Source of the DNA: Theropithecus gelada
Taxonomy: Eukaryota > Chordata > Mammalia > Primates > Cercopithecidae
Direction of reading: 5' to 3'
Length of the DNA: 64,000 bases
NCBI RefSeq assembly: GCF_003255815.1
Contig: NC_037670.1
Coordinates: forward strand, 64,291,376-64,355,375
The notes under the pieces are model-generated. The model had not been told where the DNA came from, made no database searches, and was given only the letters and a program-made list of their open reading frames with translations. Numbering within the stretch: the stretch's first letter is position 1; every line of letters begins with the position of its first letter. The translations under genes and the position numbers were made by a program. Of the stretch, positions 11,068 through 22,205 are shown one piece after another.

Positions 11068-11379
11068 GGCCGGGCGCGGTGGCTCAAGCCTGTAATCCCA
11101 GCACTTTGGGAGGCCGAGACGGGCGGATCACAAGATCAGGAGATCGAGACCATCCTGGCTAACACGGCGAAACCCCGTCTCTACTAAAAACACAAAAAAC
11201 TAGCCGGGCGAGGTGGCGGCGCCTGTAGTCCCAGCTACTCGGGAGGCTGAGGCAGGAGAATGGCGGGAACCCGGGAGGCGGAGCTTGCAGTGAGCTGAGA
11301 TCCGGCCACTGCACTCCAGCCTGGGCGACAGAGCGAGACTCCGTCTCAAAAAAAAAAAAAAAAAACAAAAAACAAAAAA
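11068..11379 (+). mobile_element. young full-length AluY, Old World monkey type
   Basis: A full-length Alu from GGCCGGGCGCGG to a long A tail with aacaaaaaaa variants. It is flanked by a perfect 16-bp target duplication 'agaaaatgattgatgg' at 11052-11067 and 11380-11395. It retains most CpGs. The right monomer reads 'gagatccggccactgcac' and the middle reads 'gccgggcgaggtggcgg', the variants I associate with cercopithecoid AluY. A and B boxes of the Pol III promoter are intact by eye. Confidence 0.97.
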
Positions 11380-11399
11380 AGAAAATGATTGATGGCCAT

Positions 11400-12160
11400 T
11401 GTCTCTTTTTTTCCTTGCTTCTTTACATCACTCTTTATTTTAATGCATTTGTGACATGCACACAAAACTCCAGGAAGTGTGCTAGACTCTGGAAATAAAC
11501 ATGAGCAAGACATGGTGTTTGACAGAGCACGAATTCAATGGATCAGGTGAATGGGCAAACACAATTTAAACATGCATGGCCTTCAGGTCATGGTATTCCA
11601 GATGATACAGATCAACTGTCCTAATGAGGATTTACAAAGTTGCTTGAAAAAATTTATGTCTCAGAAATTTTATTGAAGATATTTGAGAAATAGCCAACCC
11701 AAATGCAGGAGAAGGAAGACACAATCCCAAACCCTGCATCTGGAGTTGCTTTTCCCTCCGTCATTAGGGTGCCTGAGAAGACAAGTGGTTGAATGGTGGA
11801 TTCACAGCCCTGAAAGTCTAGGGAAAACATTTGAAGCCATTCAGGATCCCTAATGGAAAGGCCCCTCGTGAACCTCTCACTCTTCGGGTTGGAACCGTAA
11901 GTGTAAGTCCTTAACTTTTAATCATCTCACTTCCTGAAAGTGGGCTGTAGTAATAACATTGCAATTTTGTACAAGTACCTGGCAAAAGAAAAATCAAATG
12001 CTCTTTGAAAAAAATGTAGCATCATCCTAGTTTTGCAGTTTTTTTTTACAAACAACATTTCAAATACACAATTTTTGGAACACAATTAAATATGACAAGA
12101 CAACAACATCTGGTTTCTGGTCTGGCAGGTAACAGGCTTGGAAACTGTCATTTCATTCTA
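11400..12160. other. no recognised feature
   Basis: Unassigned sequence between the young AluY and an old L1. No convincing frame or RNA. A weak MIR/L2-like phrase occurs at 11440-11600 but cannot be supported. Confidence 0.4.
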
Positions 12161-12164
12161 ACAA

Positions 12165-13325
12165 GTAAAAAGCTAAACAAACTGAAAAAGCAACGGCTCT
12201 TTATAGATACAGCAGTGAAGTGAGATCATAAGGCAAACTGCTGCTTTATGCCCCCCCGCAGAATTGGAGAGACAGACAAGGGGATACAGTGAATCACAAG
12301 TTAACCACAGCAGAAGCCCACAAGCAGAAACACCCTGGGGAACCACTGTTGATGTGGAGAAACCTGAACTGTAATTGATGAATTGCTGAAAGTTCAGTGG
12401 GATCAAGAGTGAGAGACAAAAACTCCAAGGGAGCCCAGTCCTAGGGAGACTCCCATGCTTTTGTGAGATTTACTCCCTAGACTTCATAGTGAATAGTGGA
12501 GAGAAATTCCCTTGTGTTTCCAGAAGCGGGAGGAGAGAAGGACCTATTTTGAAATATGCCAGAGCTGCTGCTGCTTCTGNTTTTTTGAGACAGAGTCTTG
12601 CTCTGTCGCCCAGGCTGGAGTGCAGTGGCATGATCTTGGCTCACTGCAACCTCCGCCTCCCAGATTCAAGCCGATTCTCTGGCCTCAGCCTCCCGAGTAG
12701 CTGGGACTACAGGTGCCTGCCATGAAGCCTGGCTAATTTTTTGTATTTTTAGTAGAGATGGGGTTTCACCGTGTTAGCCACAATGGTCTCGATCTTCTGA
12801 CCCCATTATCTGCCTGCCTCTGCCTCCCAAAGTGCTGGGATTACAGGCATGAGCCACTGCATCCTGTTCTTCTTAATAATGTCTGTCCTCTGGAGAAACT
12901 AGTCAACCAGAGCCTAATCTTCTGGGGTTTTATCAGAGCCTAACTGACCCGGGGAAAGGCGAATACCCAACTTCAGCCTGCAGTACCCTTCCACATGGGA
13001 GGGGGAAATACCCAAGTCCTGCCTGCAGTAGCCATCCTGTACCACTTCAGGGGAAGGGGAACCAGCACACTGAGAAGCACTGGTGAAGTCCAAGTCGGGA
13101 GTCACAGGCTCACCAAAAGACTGAGACCTACCCATAGGACTGTAGAATATTCCCCCAACCCATAACCTTACTACCCCATTGCTAAAGGTCTATTTACTGC
13201 ACTTCCTTTTAGTTACTATATTGTGTCTGCCTTTCAACAAAAAATTACCAGGCATACTAAAAGGCAAAATACACAGTTTGAAGAAAGTGAACAAACATAA
13301 GAACTAGAGTCGCATATGACTTTTG
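12165..13325 (+). mobile_element. old L1 (L1M-type) 5' UTR, split by Alu
   Basis: The 3' part ('aaaaattaccaggcatac', 'aaggcaaaatacacagtttg', 'gaactagagtcgcatatg') matches the region just upstream of or at the start of ORF1 in old L1 elements. The GC-richer sequence before it is consistent with the 5' UTR. An Alu at 12581-12870 interrupts it. No ORF1 frame continues after 13325. Confidence 0.55.
12581..12870 (-). mobile_element. Alu SINE (S/Y type)
   Basis: Reverse-complement Alu from the poly-T ('ttttttgagacagagtcttg') to 'gccactgcatcctg'. The short poly-T begins directly after the only ambiguous base of the window (n at 12580). The T-tract length is therefore uncertain in this assembly. Two plus-strand frames crossing it are Alu-derived. 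Confidence 0.95.
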
Positions 13326-13329
13326 TAAG

Positions 13330-13580
13330 GTTCTATAGTCATATCCTCAAGCTCAGAGACACAGACATTTTTCATTTCTGTTGCAGTGCTGCTGATCTCT
13401 AGAATTTCCTTTTTATTAGAATTTTCATCACCCTACTTACATTACCCGTCTGTTCTTGTATATTGTCTACTTTTTTTCATCAAAGTTCTTACCAGATTAG
13501 CCATTGTGCATGGGTTTTTAAAATCCACACTTTGATAACTCCAATGTTCTTATCATGTGCCTGCTCTGATCCCTTCTTAG
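13330..13580 (-). mobile_element. possible old L1 fragment, inverted
   Basis: 'gctcagagacacagac', 'gctgctgatctctagaatt', 'catcaccctacttacattac' and 'ttgataactccaatgttctt' resemble old L1 ORF1-flanking sequence in antisense. It lies head-on against the plus-strand L1M piece ending at 13325. Divergence makes this tentative. Confidence 0.4.
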
Positions 13581-14004
13581 TCTCTGGTAGAAATGTTACT
13601 CATGTTTCCCAGGGCACAATTTGTATCAGGAATGTGAAGCCAGGATTAAAGTTTAATTCCCCTGTTTCTCTTAAGAGAGCCTTCTCTTTGGTCTGTGAGT
13701 CTCTTTCTCCTGACTCATTCTCTTAACACCTATATCAGTTTCCCTGCCACCCTGGTCAGCACTGTCTTGAACCCAGTTTTAATTCTATTATCTACTATTT
13801 GTCCCAACTTGTTGCCAACAATCTGTAAGATCCAGTTCCTAAGAATCAGAGTGGGGCTCAGGTTAATCTCTCAAAACTCAGATATTTAATAAACTTGGAA
13901 AAATATTTAAAATCTCATTGCCTAGAGGTATAAGGTTGTCTATGTAATGCCATCTCTTCAACTTCCTCAGAGTAGACATAATTGTTAAGAACAGAGAGTG
14001 AGAT

Positions 14005-14840
14005 GTTGTGACTGGTTTCTGTAAACCGAAAAATAAAAATCTAAGCCCCCTGACCAACTGAATGAACCCCTACTCTTGGTCACAAGCATTCCAAAGTTAA
14101 CCTGAAAAACTAGTATAGGCCTCACTATACCCTTCTTCCTTTGGAAATCAGGCACAACTGACCAGCAGTAACAAAAAATAGAGAACTTAGGGCTTACAAA
14201 ACACACTCTTGACAGACAGCAGGCCCTGAAAGAAATTATTTTACCCCAAAATATATTTCTTTGATATATTTTGAAATGGCCCTGCAAAGCTATTTCTTAT
14301 GGGGAAAGTCAACATTCTGTGGAGAATCCCCTTCTCTTTCTAGGTCTTTTCCCTGATCCAGGAAAGAATTAAAGAGTCTGGCGTCTTTTCAGGTCTGATA
14401 AGAAACATTTACAATCTATTCTCTCTGAAGCCTGCTAACTGGAGGCTTCACTTGCATGATGAAAACCTCAGTCTCCACAACCCCTTACCTTAATCCAGAC
14501 ACTCCTTTCTATTGATTCCAGGTCCTTAGATAATAACCTAAGTATTTCAACCAATTGCCAACCAGAAAATCTTTAAATCCACCTATGACCTGGGTGCCCC
14601 CTGCCCCACCCCCACCACCACTTTGAGTTGCCTTGCCTTTCCAGAACCAATGTATATCTTACATGTATTGATTGATGGCCTGTATTTCCCTAAAATGTGT
14701 AAACTAACCTGTAGCCCGACCACCTTGGCCACATGTTCTCAGGATCTCCTGGGGCTGTGTTACAGGCCATGGTCCTCATATTTGGCTTAGAGTAAGTATC
14801 TTCAAATATTTTACAAATTTTGATTCTTTTTGTCAACATT
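14005..14840 (+). mobile_element. long ERV LTR, about 830 bp, solitary
   Basis: Opens near 'tgtgactggtttctgtaaaccgaaaaataaaa' and contains 'aactggaggcttcacttgcatg', 'aatccacctatgacctggg' and 'cctgtagcccgaccaccttggccacatgttctcagg'. It closes near 'gattctttttgtcaaca'. The length and order fit an ERV LTR of MER21-like size, though the name is uncertain. A 100-aa minus frame inside it is antisense noise. Confidence 0.65.
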
Positions 14841-15029
14841 TCTTAATTTGGAATGAAATGTTAAACTTTGGTTCTAAGCAGGTCAAGTTTCTCTTTAATC
14901 TTTCTGCACAGTAACAACAGTGCACTGGTGAGAAGATTACTCTCTAAGGATCCAGAAAACCTTACATGGAGCCCTGATTTCTAAACTACTACGTTTAGTT
15001 GTTTCCCAACTGGGCTTTGTGATAGTTTT

Positions 15030-15337
15030 TTCTTAAAATTACATTTTATTTTAGAGACAGGGTCTTATTCTGTTGCACAGGTTTTAGTGCAGTAATGTGA
15101 TCATAGCTCACTGCAACCTTGAACTCCTATGCACCAACAATCCTTCTGCCTCATCCTCCCAAGTAGCTAGGACTACAAGTGTGTGCCACCACAGTCAGCT
15201 AATTGTTTTTACTTTTTGTAGAGATGGGGTATTGTTATGTTGTCCAGGCTAGTCTCTAACTCCTAGCCTCAAGAAATCCTCCTACCTTGACTTCCCAAAG
15301 TGTTCAGATTATAGGCCTGAGCCACCATACCCAGCCT
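15030..15337 (-). mobile_element. AluJ, full length, diverged
   Basis: Reverse-complement Alu with 'ttagagacagggtcttattctg' at the poly-T side and 'gagccaccatacccagcc' at its 5' end. It is J-type by 'tagagatggggtattgttatg' and high divergence. Confidence 0.9.
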
Positions 15338-15344
15338 TTAATAG

Positions 15345-15808
15345 TCAATTTTATGTATCAACTTGACTGGACCATAGGATGTCCAACCATTTGGTCAACC
15401 ATTCTTCTAAGTGTGTCTGTGAGGGTGTTTCTGAATGAGATTAACATTTGCATCTGAGTAGAGCAGATTGGCTCCCACAATATGGTGTGCCTCATTCAAT
15501 CAATTGAAGAAGAACAAAAAATCTTAGTAAGAGGAGACCTCTTTCTGCCTGACTGGGTGAGCTAAAACTTAGGTCTTTTTTCTGCCTTCAGACTTGAATT
15601 AAAACATGGATTCTTCTTAGGTCTCCAGCCTGCCAACTTTCAGACTAGAACTTACAGCATTGCCTCTCCTGGTTCTCAGGCCTTGAGATTCAAAGTAGAA
15701 CTTACAGCCTTGGCTCTCTTGGGCTTCCAGCTTGCTACCTAAAAATCTTTGGGTTTTTCACACTCTATAATTATGAGAACAAATCCCTTACAAAAAAAAT
15801 CACACATG

Positions 15809-15844
<36 letters not shown>

Positions 15845-15893
15845 CATCCTATTGGTTTTGTTTCTCTGGAGAGCTCTGATCAACAAAAGATTA
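15345..15893 (+). mobile_element. LTR-like interspersed repeat, near complete
   Basis: Runs from 'agtcaattttatgtatcaacttgactgg' to 'ttggttttgtttctctggagagctctgatcaac', the plus-strand version of the element at 8690-9411. It includes a CA tract before the 3' end. It directly abuts the AluJ at 15337. Confidence 0.8.
15811..15842. repeat. (CA)n microsatellite
   Basis: Nearly pure CA dinucleotide tract of about 16 units in the 3' part of the LTR-like element. Confidence 0.95.
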
Positions 15894-16684
15894 GATTACT
15901 AGGTGATTTCTGAGGGTCTTTTTACCTGTGAAACGATATTTTGCTTTGAAGAACAACAAGAAGAAAAATCTCCTTAGCACAAGATAGTATGCTTTTTATT
16001 TTGGATATAAACTTTGGGAAGGTGGAATCAATTGTAGACATATATTTCCTTATAGTAAACACAGCTAGTGTTTTAGATATAAGAAAGAATAAAGCAATTG
16101 CTGGCATTCAGGAGCCAGCCTGGTACTGCCATCTAGGATTTGGTATTTTCCTGCTGAGCATATACAGACACCACCAGAGAGTGAATGTAGTAGAACATGA
16201 AAAATATAAGAAAACTTCACAATCATGTTAGAACACAGATACAATTATGAACATTTTCCTAACCATCAAAATGGCCAAGTAGCCTCATACTTCGGCTATT
16301 ATGAGTGAGATGTCTGCTGCTTCTTCCCCTATCAGAGCCTTAGGCTAGACTCATCAATCATATAGATAAGAAATATTAAGTTATTATTCATTGAATTTTA
16401 CTACTTCCCAACAGCATCCACTCCAGAATAGAGCTCTATTTTTTAACCCTACCAAATGTTATCTAACTGAAGCCCAAAAACTATAAGTCCTTTCCTCTAT
16501 CCTTTATTGAGATGTCCCATGGTGTGTGTTCTTTCTTGTTGCATCAAGCAAAAAACTCAGCTTGTTCAACTACAGGTGTCTGTGGTGTTCTAAGAGTGAA
16601 GAACATTGACACATAGACAGCAACCCCATATGTTGACTATGCTTTCTGTAGCAATTAGTTGTATCTTTAAGACTGATGAAAGAA
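15894..16684. other. no recognised feature
   Basis: AT-rich unique-looking sequence. Short frames at 15922-16107 minus and 15989-16231 plus overlap each other and show no domain. Confidence 0.45.
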
Positions 16685-17285
16685 AGAGAGGATGAGAATC
16701 TAACAAGACTTCTTTATTCCAGCTTGACTTTTTATAGCATGAAGTTGTGTCTTCACTGTGTGAATTTAATTGCCATCGATCATCTCCTTAATGAAAGAGG
16801 AGGTCCTTATCTGCCTGGGAGGTCCTGCCAGATTCTGGGAATCTAAACAGATTGGCCTGTGGGCAGTATATCTTTTGCTTTGCTTTCTTTTCATTTTTGG
16901 CCAAATTCTCAGATGAAAGCAACACATGAACATGATGGCAGAAGTGAAGTGCAGCCACACAACACCTGCTATTTCCTGCTCTGCTTTGCTTCTCAGGTAA
17001 AGGCCTGGGTTACTTAGTGAAGATAATAAGGCTCCGTTTCCCCAGACCTCATGCCTCCTGGACAAAAATTAGGCTCATAATACCCAAAATACAACACTAA
17101 ACACTTATCAGACAATTTACCGTAAATTCTATCTGTTCCCTGGTTCTCTGCCGCAAATATTTCTGATAATTATTTTCTAGGTGATGCTGTTCAAATTATG
17201 GCCCAGAGCTCATAGTCTGCGAATTACTTTTTCCAGATTAAGCCTAGACAAGTGCAAAACTAAGACAGATTTTACCCATATTAGA
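16685..17285. repeat. unclassified ~600-bp interspersed repeat, copy 2
   Basis: Second copy of the segment at 6660-7260, same orientation. Its minus-strand frame (16766-17065, 99 aa) aligns with that of copy 1 at blocks such as 'NPGLYLRSKAEQEIAGVV' here against 'DPGLHLRSRAEWEVAGVM' there. The copies are diverged, with frequent substitutions and small indels. Confidence 0.7.
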
Positions 17286-17682
17286 ATTCTTTTGAAACAA
17301 TTACCACTTAACCAAGTCACCCATGTCTGTTAACAAAAAATTCTATTTCAAAGCAGGGTGGAGATGACTACTCTGGCCTTGAAACATAATCTAAATTTCC
17401 TAAAAGATATCTAGGAGAAATCAATCTGCAACCCAAGATATGAAAATAATTCATTTCCCATTCTTATACCAGTATTGAAAGAAATGACAACAGTTCCAGA
17501 ATCTCTAGATTTTATTTGTTCATTAAAAATGCATTACACAAATCAGTGTAAAATACTAGGGCTGATCAAGTTATTATTTTGTCCAGTGAATACCTCTTAC
17601 ATCAGAGAAAAGTGAGATTTAGACAATGAAGTGACTCCACCTGAACCAAGAGTAGTGAAGTCAATTCTGGACTTGTTATCTA

Positions 17683-17857
17683 GGACCATGGTCCTCAAAA
17701 TGTGGTCTCTGGACTAGCAACATTGGCACCTCCTGGGAACTTGTAGAGATGTAAATTCTGTAGTATCATCCATGATCCACCAATTCAGAAACTCTGGAGT
17801 TTCTGACAAGCTCTCATGTGGTCCTAAGGCATGCCAAAGTTTGAGAACCTCTTGTCT
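17683..17857 (-). mobile_element. MER5A-like hAT-Charlie element
   Basis: Both ends carry the typical inverted termini: 'atggtcctcaaaatgtggtc' at the left and 'caaagtttgagaacctc' at the right. 'cctgggaacttgtagagatg' and 'aaactctggagtttctgac' lie between. About 175 bp, the usual size of this non-autonomous family. Confidence 0.85.
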
Positions 17858-18723
17858 AAAGACTGGGATACTACCCAGCACAAGGATAAAAATTACATTT
17901 TTCTTTGAATGTCTAACATTTGTCACATGATCTGTTCTCAATCGTGATTTTAAAAATAAATTAATAAATTCTATATTCACAACACTAATGTGATATGTTG
18001 GTTTGGTTTTGTAATTTCTGAGCAGTCAATAATTCAATAAAATAAGCATCAATTGCATTTTTAACATATTCATGCCACTGAGAAAAGATAGAAATTCAAA
18101 ATGATGTGGTCTCTGACTTGAAGGAATGAATGGAACAGACTTACATGCACATTGATAACGAGGGTGAAGCCATTGTAATGGCATCATAAAACCATGTATC
18201 CATGGAGCAGACAAAGGGCTATACTACTTTCATTCTGGACAACTTCTTGGAAGAGGAAGGATTTGTGTAGGATTTGAAGGATCTCTGAGGACAGGGATGG
18301 GATGAGGCGGGAGAAAGAGCATTTCAGAGAAAGAGATCTGAATGAGGGGAATATGCATTAGGGCAGAAGAGGTGGAGATGGGAGACTTTTCAGGACATGG
18401 AGACTAGATTGTGGTGGTCAAAGCTCAGGGACAGTGGCAGGGAGAATATTTTTAAATTAGAAGCTGGGAAATTCAGTTTATACCAACTAATTGGATATTG
18501 GAGTCTGGCCCTTATTTGTAGCCTAGGGGAGGTTTCCCCAGTTACCGCACAGAGGAGCAAGATGATGAAAACTACAATGTGAAAGGCAGTTCATGTGAAA
18601 ATGTGAAGGAGAGGCAGAGGTGAAAGCAGGAAAAACACTTTTGACATTTTTACTAGAGATAAGGCAAGAAATGATGAGATACTGAGATAGAAAATGATGA
18701 TGTAGGAAGAAGTAAGGATATGG

Positions 18724-19016
18724 GGCCGGGTCGGTGGCTCACACCTGTAATTCCAGCACTTTGGGAGGCCGAGGCGGCCTGATCATCTGAGGTCAGGAGT
18801 TCAAGACCAGCCTGGCCAACATGGTGAAACCCTGTCTCTACAAAAATTAACTGGGCATGATGGCAGGTGCCTGTAATCCCAGCTACTCGGGAGGTTGAGA
18901 CAAGAGAATGGCTTGACTACAGGGGTCAGAGGTTGAATTGAGCCAAGATCGTGCCATTGCACTCCAACCTGGGTGACAGAGCAAGACTCAATCTCAAAAA
19001 AAAAAAAAAAAAAAAA
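18724..19016 (+). mobile_element. AluS, full length with target duplication
   Basis: From GGCCGGGTCGGTGGCTCA to a pure A tail. The 10-bp direct repeat 'aaggatatgg' flanks it at 18714-18723 and 19020-19029. Divergence fits an AluS-age insertion. Confidence 0.95.
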
Positions 19017-19452
19017 GGAAAGGATATGGAAAAAGTGTTGAGGTGAGGAAGCCGAGAAGAGACTTAGTGGCTGATTCCCTTGGGAAGTGGGGGCGGCGGG
19101 GTGTGAAGCTGCTGCTGGGTGTGTTCTGGGCTTCTAGGGGGTGACGCTGGGAGTGCAGAGCAGTTTACAAAGTGAGAGGTGAGGTAAGATTTTCTTGTGA
19201 TGAATCCGAAGAGTCCTGCAGACATTTCGATGTGAAGGTAAGTGAAGAATTGGATGCAGGAGGCTGAGTCTTAAAATAGAGACGAGGATTTGGGAGTTAA
19301 GGGCATAGATGCATTGACAGTAGCAATGGGAATAATGACATCATCAAAGGAAAACATGTGGACACAGAGAAAAGTGAGCTGCAGAAGTAACTTTTGTAGA
19401 ATATTTACTTCGAAGCCCCCAGGGAGAGGAGAACTAAGGTGATGGAGTTATT

Positions 19453-19726
19453 CTGAGCAAACTATCACAAGGACAGAAAACCAAACACCACATGTTCTCA
19501 CTCATAAGTGGGAATTGAACAATGAGAACACTTGGACACAGGGTGGGGAACATGACACACCGGGGCCTGTCGTGGGGTGGGGGTGGGAGGGATAGCATTA
19601 GGAGATATACCTAATGTAAATGACGAGTTAACGAGTGCAGCACACCAACATGGCACATGTATACATATGTAACAAATCTGCACATTGTGCACATGTACCC
19701 TAGAACTTAAAGTATAATTTAAAAAA
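19453..19726 (+). mobile_element. L1PA 3' end, severely 5' truncated
   Basis: Carries the last few ORF2 codons ('aactatcacaaggacagaaa' to the stop in 'gtgggaattgaac'), the L1PA 3' UTR with 'acaccggggcctgtcgtggg', and the terminal 'gtaccctagaacttaaagta' before a short A tail. About 270 bp survive of a ~6-kb element. Confidence 0.93.
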
Positions 19727-19799
19727 AAAGAAGAGTGGTAGACAAAGAACCTAGAGTCTGCAGTCAAAGAGAAACAAAAGGAAGTTGGCTGCAAAAGCT

Positions 19800-20030
19800 A
19801 GCATTCATGGAATATTTACTCTGAGCCAGGATCTCACTAAATGCTTTACATGCCTTATCTCCTGGAATCCTCACACAAACATTTTGAAGTAGGAATTAGT
19901 AACCCTTTATATATACAGAAGGGAAACTGAGGTTTACGAATTCTTAATAACCTACCCAAGCTCATAGCTTTAGAAAGCAGTGGAGCCAAATTTCCCAACC
20001 CAGACTCAAAATGAAAGGTTTTAACCACTC
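19800..20030 (-). mobile_element. MIR SINE
   Basis: Antisense MIR: 'tttactctgagccaggatctc', 'aatgctttacatgccttatct', 'gaaactgaggtttacgaatt', 'agcagtggagccaaatttccc', ending with 'ttttaaccactcc'. Confidence 0.75.
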
Positions 20031-20399
20031 CCTAGAAAATATGTTTCAGGAAAAGCATCTTTCCTGCCAGGGGTAGAGAGAGAGAAAGTTGAGAAGCAGC
20101 CCATTAAATAAAAAACCACAGTGATCCTGGTGACTCTTAAGTGTATAGTTTCAATAGACAGCAGGCTGATCACTCTGAAATGAAGGTGAATGTGTGGTGA
20201 GGACAGGAAACCAGAAATATGGATGACTTTTTAACTAATTTTGGTAAGTGAAAGCGTAAGAAACAGTAAGGTAGCTGGAAAATTTATAGCATTTCTTGAA
20301 TGGAGAAGCCCTGGATGTATTATGGGCTGAGGAAAAGAACCTAAATTCTGTCACAGGAGAAAGAGAATGGATGTCTTTCTTTTTTTTTTTTTTTTAATT

Positions 20400-21540
20400 G
20401 GTATGACCATTTTCTTTTTAAGATAGATGAGACATTTTGCTATGTATACTACATCATGTATTAGAACCTCTTATAATATGGCTCATTTTTTACATGGTTT
20501 CTGATTTACCATGTGTTAAATATTCCTTGAAATACATCCAGTAACACTCTAGTAAGGTTAGACTTTAACATAAATATATATTTTTTTAAATTTCTGTCAA
20601 GATCCCTTCGTTACAGAAGTAAAGCAATGATGGCTCATATGAACAAACCTGTGAGTGTGGACAGGATACTGAAATATGTTGCATTGGCTGAAGCATGCCC
20701 CTACTTATCTACTCAGGTAAGCCAAATGTCCCCAAGAGCACCAAGCAAGAATGTCCCAGTCCAAGTTATCCAGGGAGCAGAAACAAGCAAGGGACAAGCC
20801 ACAGGGTTTGGGGTTTGGGGTTTGGGATGGTGGTAGGAAGTGATCATTCTGTACAATAGCATCCAGGGGCCTGCTAGACCCACTGCAAGTTATGGTGCCT
20901 GATTGATTCATGTTGGATTTAAATTGTTGCACCATTTTTGGTTGGCAAGGAATAAAACTGAAGAAGGGTAAGCCAGAAGATTTCAGTCTTCTCTGCAAAG
21001 TGGGAGATGGGGAGGGTGGGAGTCGCGTTTCTAGTTAAGCAGAAAGGCACTGAAACAGGCACTGAATTACCTGCGGAGTTCTCTGTACCTCTCCCTCCTA
21101 AATAGCCATTCTGCTGGTAACTTACCAATTTTCTGGACCTTTAGAGAAACTGGACAAGCCCTCTGTGACACTGACTGTAACTACCTACACACCTAATAGT
21201 TGTTCTATTATAACCTTTAAGAAAGTTCAATCTGATACCAAAGACTTGAAGGCTCTCATTTTGTCAAATTGCCTGATGTTTCTGGCTCACCGGTGGAGAA
21301 ATCCGTCAGGGGAATGCATACATAAGAGGCCAGGTGGTAGAGACCTTTGAAGCAAGTGCATTCCAGGCAACTTTATTTCATTTCGCCTACAGCTTTACTA
21401 TCCTCACCCTCAACATTTTCACCTGTTGTTCCAGCTTCCTTCTTCACCAGGATCTCCTCCAGTGACACCAGAGAAACAGCATGTGTTTTTGTCTAGAGAT
21501 CCACTTAAATGTTTCCTTTATGCTTTAGAATATTTTCTTC
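20400..21540. other. no recognised repeat; one G-rich motif
   Basis: Apart from the G-tract motif at 20804-20826, this stretch is unassigned. Overlapping frames of 60-97 aa on both strands have no recognisable domain. Gene content is not supported. Confidence 0.4.
20804..20826 (+). other. G-quadruplex motif, GGGTTTG-type tract
   Basis: Four runs of three or four G, each separated by exactly TTT: G3-T3-G4-T3-G4-T3-G3. This meets the standard G3+N1-7 quadruplex definition with uniform loops. No promoter or gene is visible beside it, so a regulatory role is not shown. Confidence 0.85.
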
Positions 21541-21573
21541 GTTTTTGTTTTTTTGTTTTTTGTTTTTGTTTTT
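21541..21573. repeat. (GTTTTT)n simple repeat
   Basis: T-rich tract with G every five to seven bases. Possibly the tail of a lost retroposon, but no element body is recognised next to it. Confidence 0.8.
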
Positions 21574-21734
21574 AGAATTTCCCCAGTCACTTTTAATCTC
21601 CGTTTATAAATCTTCTGAATTAACACTGTTTTGTTTAAGAAAAGCCAACAGACTTATCAACAAAAAAGTTCTTTAGCTTTTTATATTTTATATTAGTATA
21701 TGTATGATAATATTTTTACTTCAAATGAATATAA

Positions 21735-21885
21735 ACTTGGGCAAGGTACTTAACCTCTCTGAGTCCCAATTATCAAGTCAACCAAGTAGTAGAATAATAT
21801 CCACTCACATAAATGTTATGAGGATTATATGGCAACATATAAATGACTGTCTAACACATAGAGCCAGAAAATAAATGTTGAATAT
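21735..21885 (+). mobile_element. MIR SINE
   Basis: 'gggcaaggtacttaacctctctgag', 'gttatgaggattatatggc' and 'agaaaataaatgttgaat' follow the MIR core and 3' part. Confidence 0.75.
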
Positions 21886-22074
21886 CTTCTCCTTCCATTC
21901 CCCTTCTTACAATGTGCTTCTAATGCAAGACAAAATAGTTTTGCCTTGTCATCTTCTACCATATGTAGCAAACTTGGGATGGCAGTGGATACTGAGAATC
22001 TAAAGAACAAAACAAGACCAGTAACAATTACACCTTAATTCCAGACATCCTTGAAACAGCACCTCAGCAAAATA

Positions 22075-22205
22075 CACATTTTTTTCTCATGTGAATTGTG
22101 TGGTTTGTATCTGAACACACACAGTACAGTCCCTAGCATAGTTTAACATATATAAACATTTAATGTTTATTGGATGAGTGAACAAATTAATGAATGAACA
22201 AGTAA
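22075..22205 (+). mobile_element. L2 LINE 3' end, diverged
   Basis: 'cagtccctagcatagttta' leads to 'taatgtttattggatgagtgaacaaa', the typical L2 3' terminus with its (TGAA)-type end. Confidence 0.6.

Larger units (their letters stand above)
18020..20390 (+). mobile_element. ancient mammalian repeat, fragmented and interrupted
   Basis: 'caacttcttggaagaggaaggatttg', 'gagaaagagcatttcaga', 'gggagttaagggcatagatg' and 'gtgatcctggtgactctt' belong to one old, long, dispersed mammalian repeat that I recognise but cannot name with confidence. It is split by an Alu (18724-19016), an L1PA 3' end (19453-19726) and possibly a MIR (19800-20030). A similar 5' piece occurs at 33540-33760. Confidence 0.45.
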
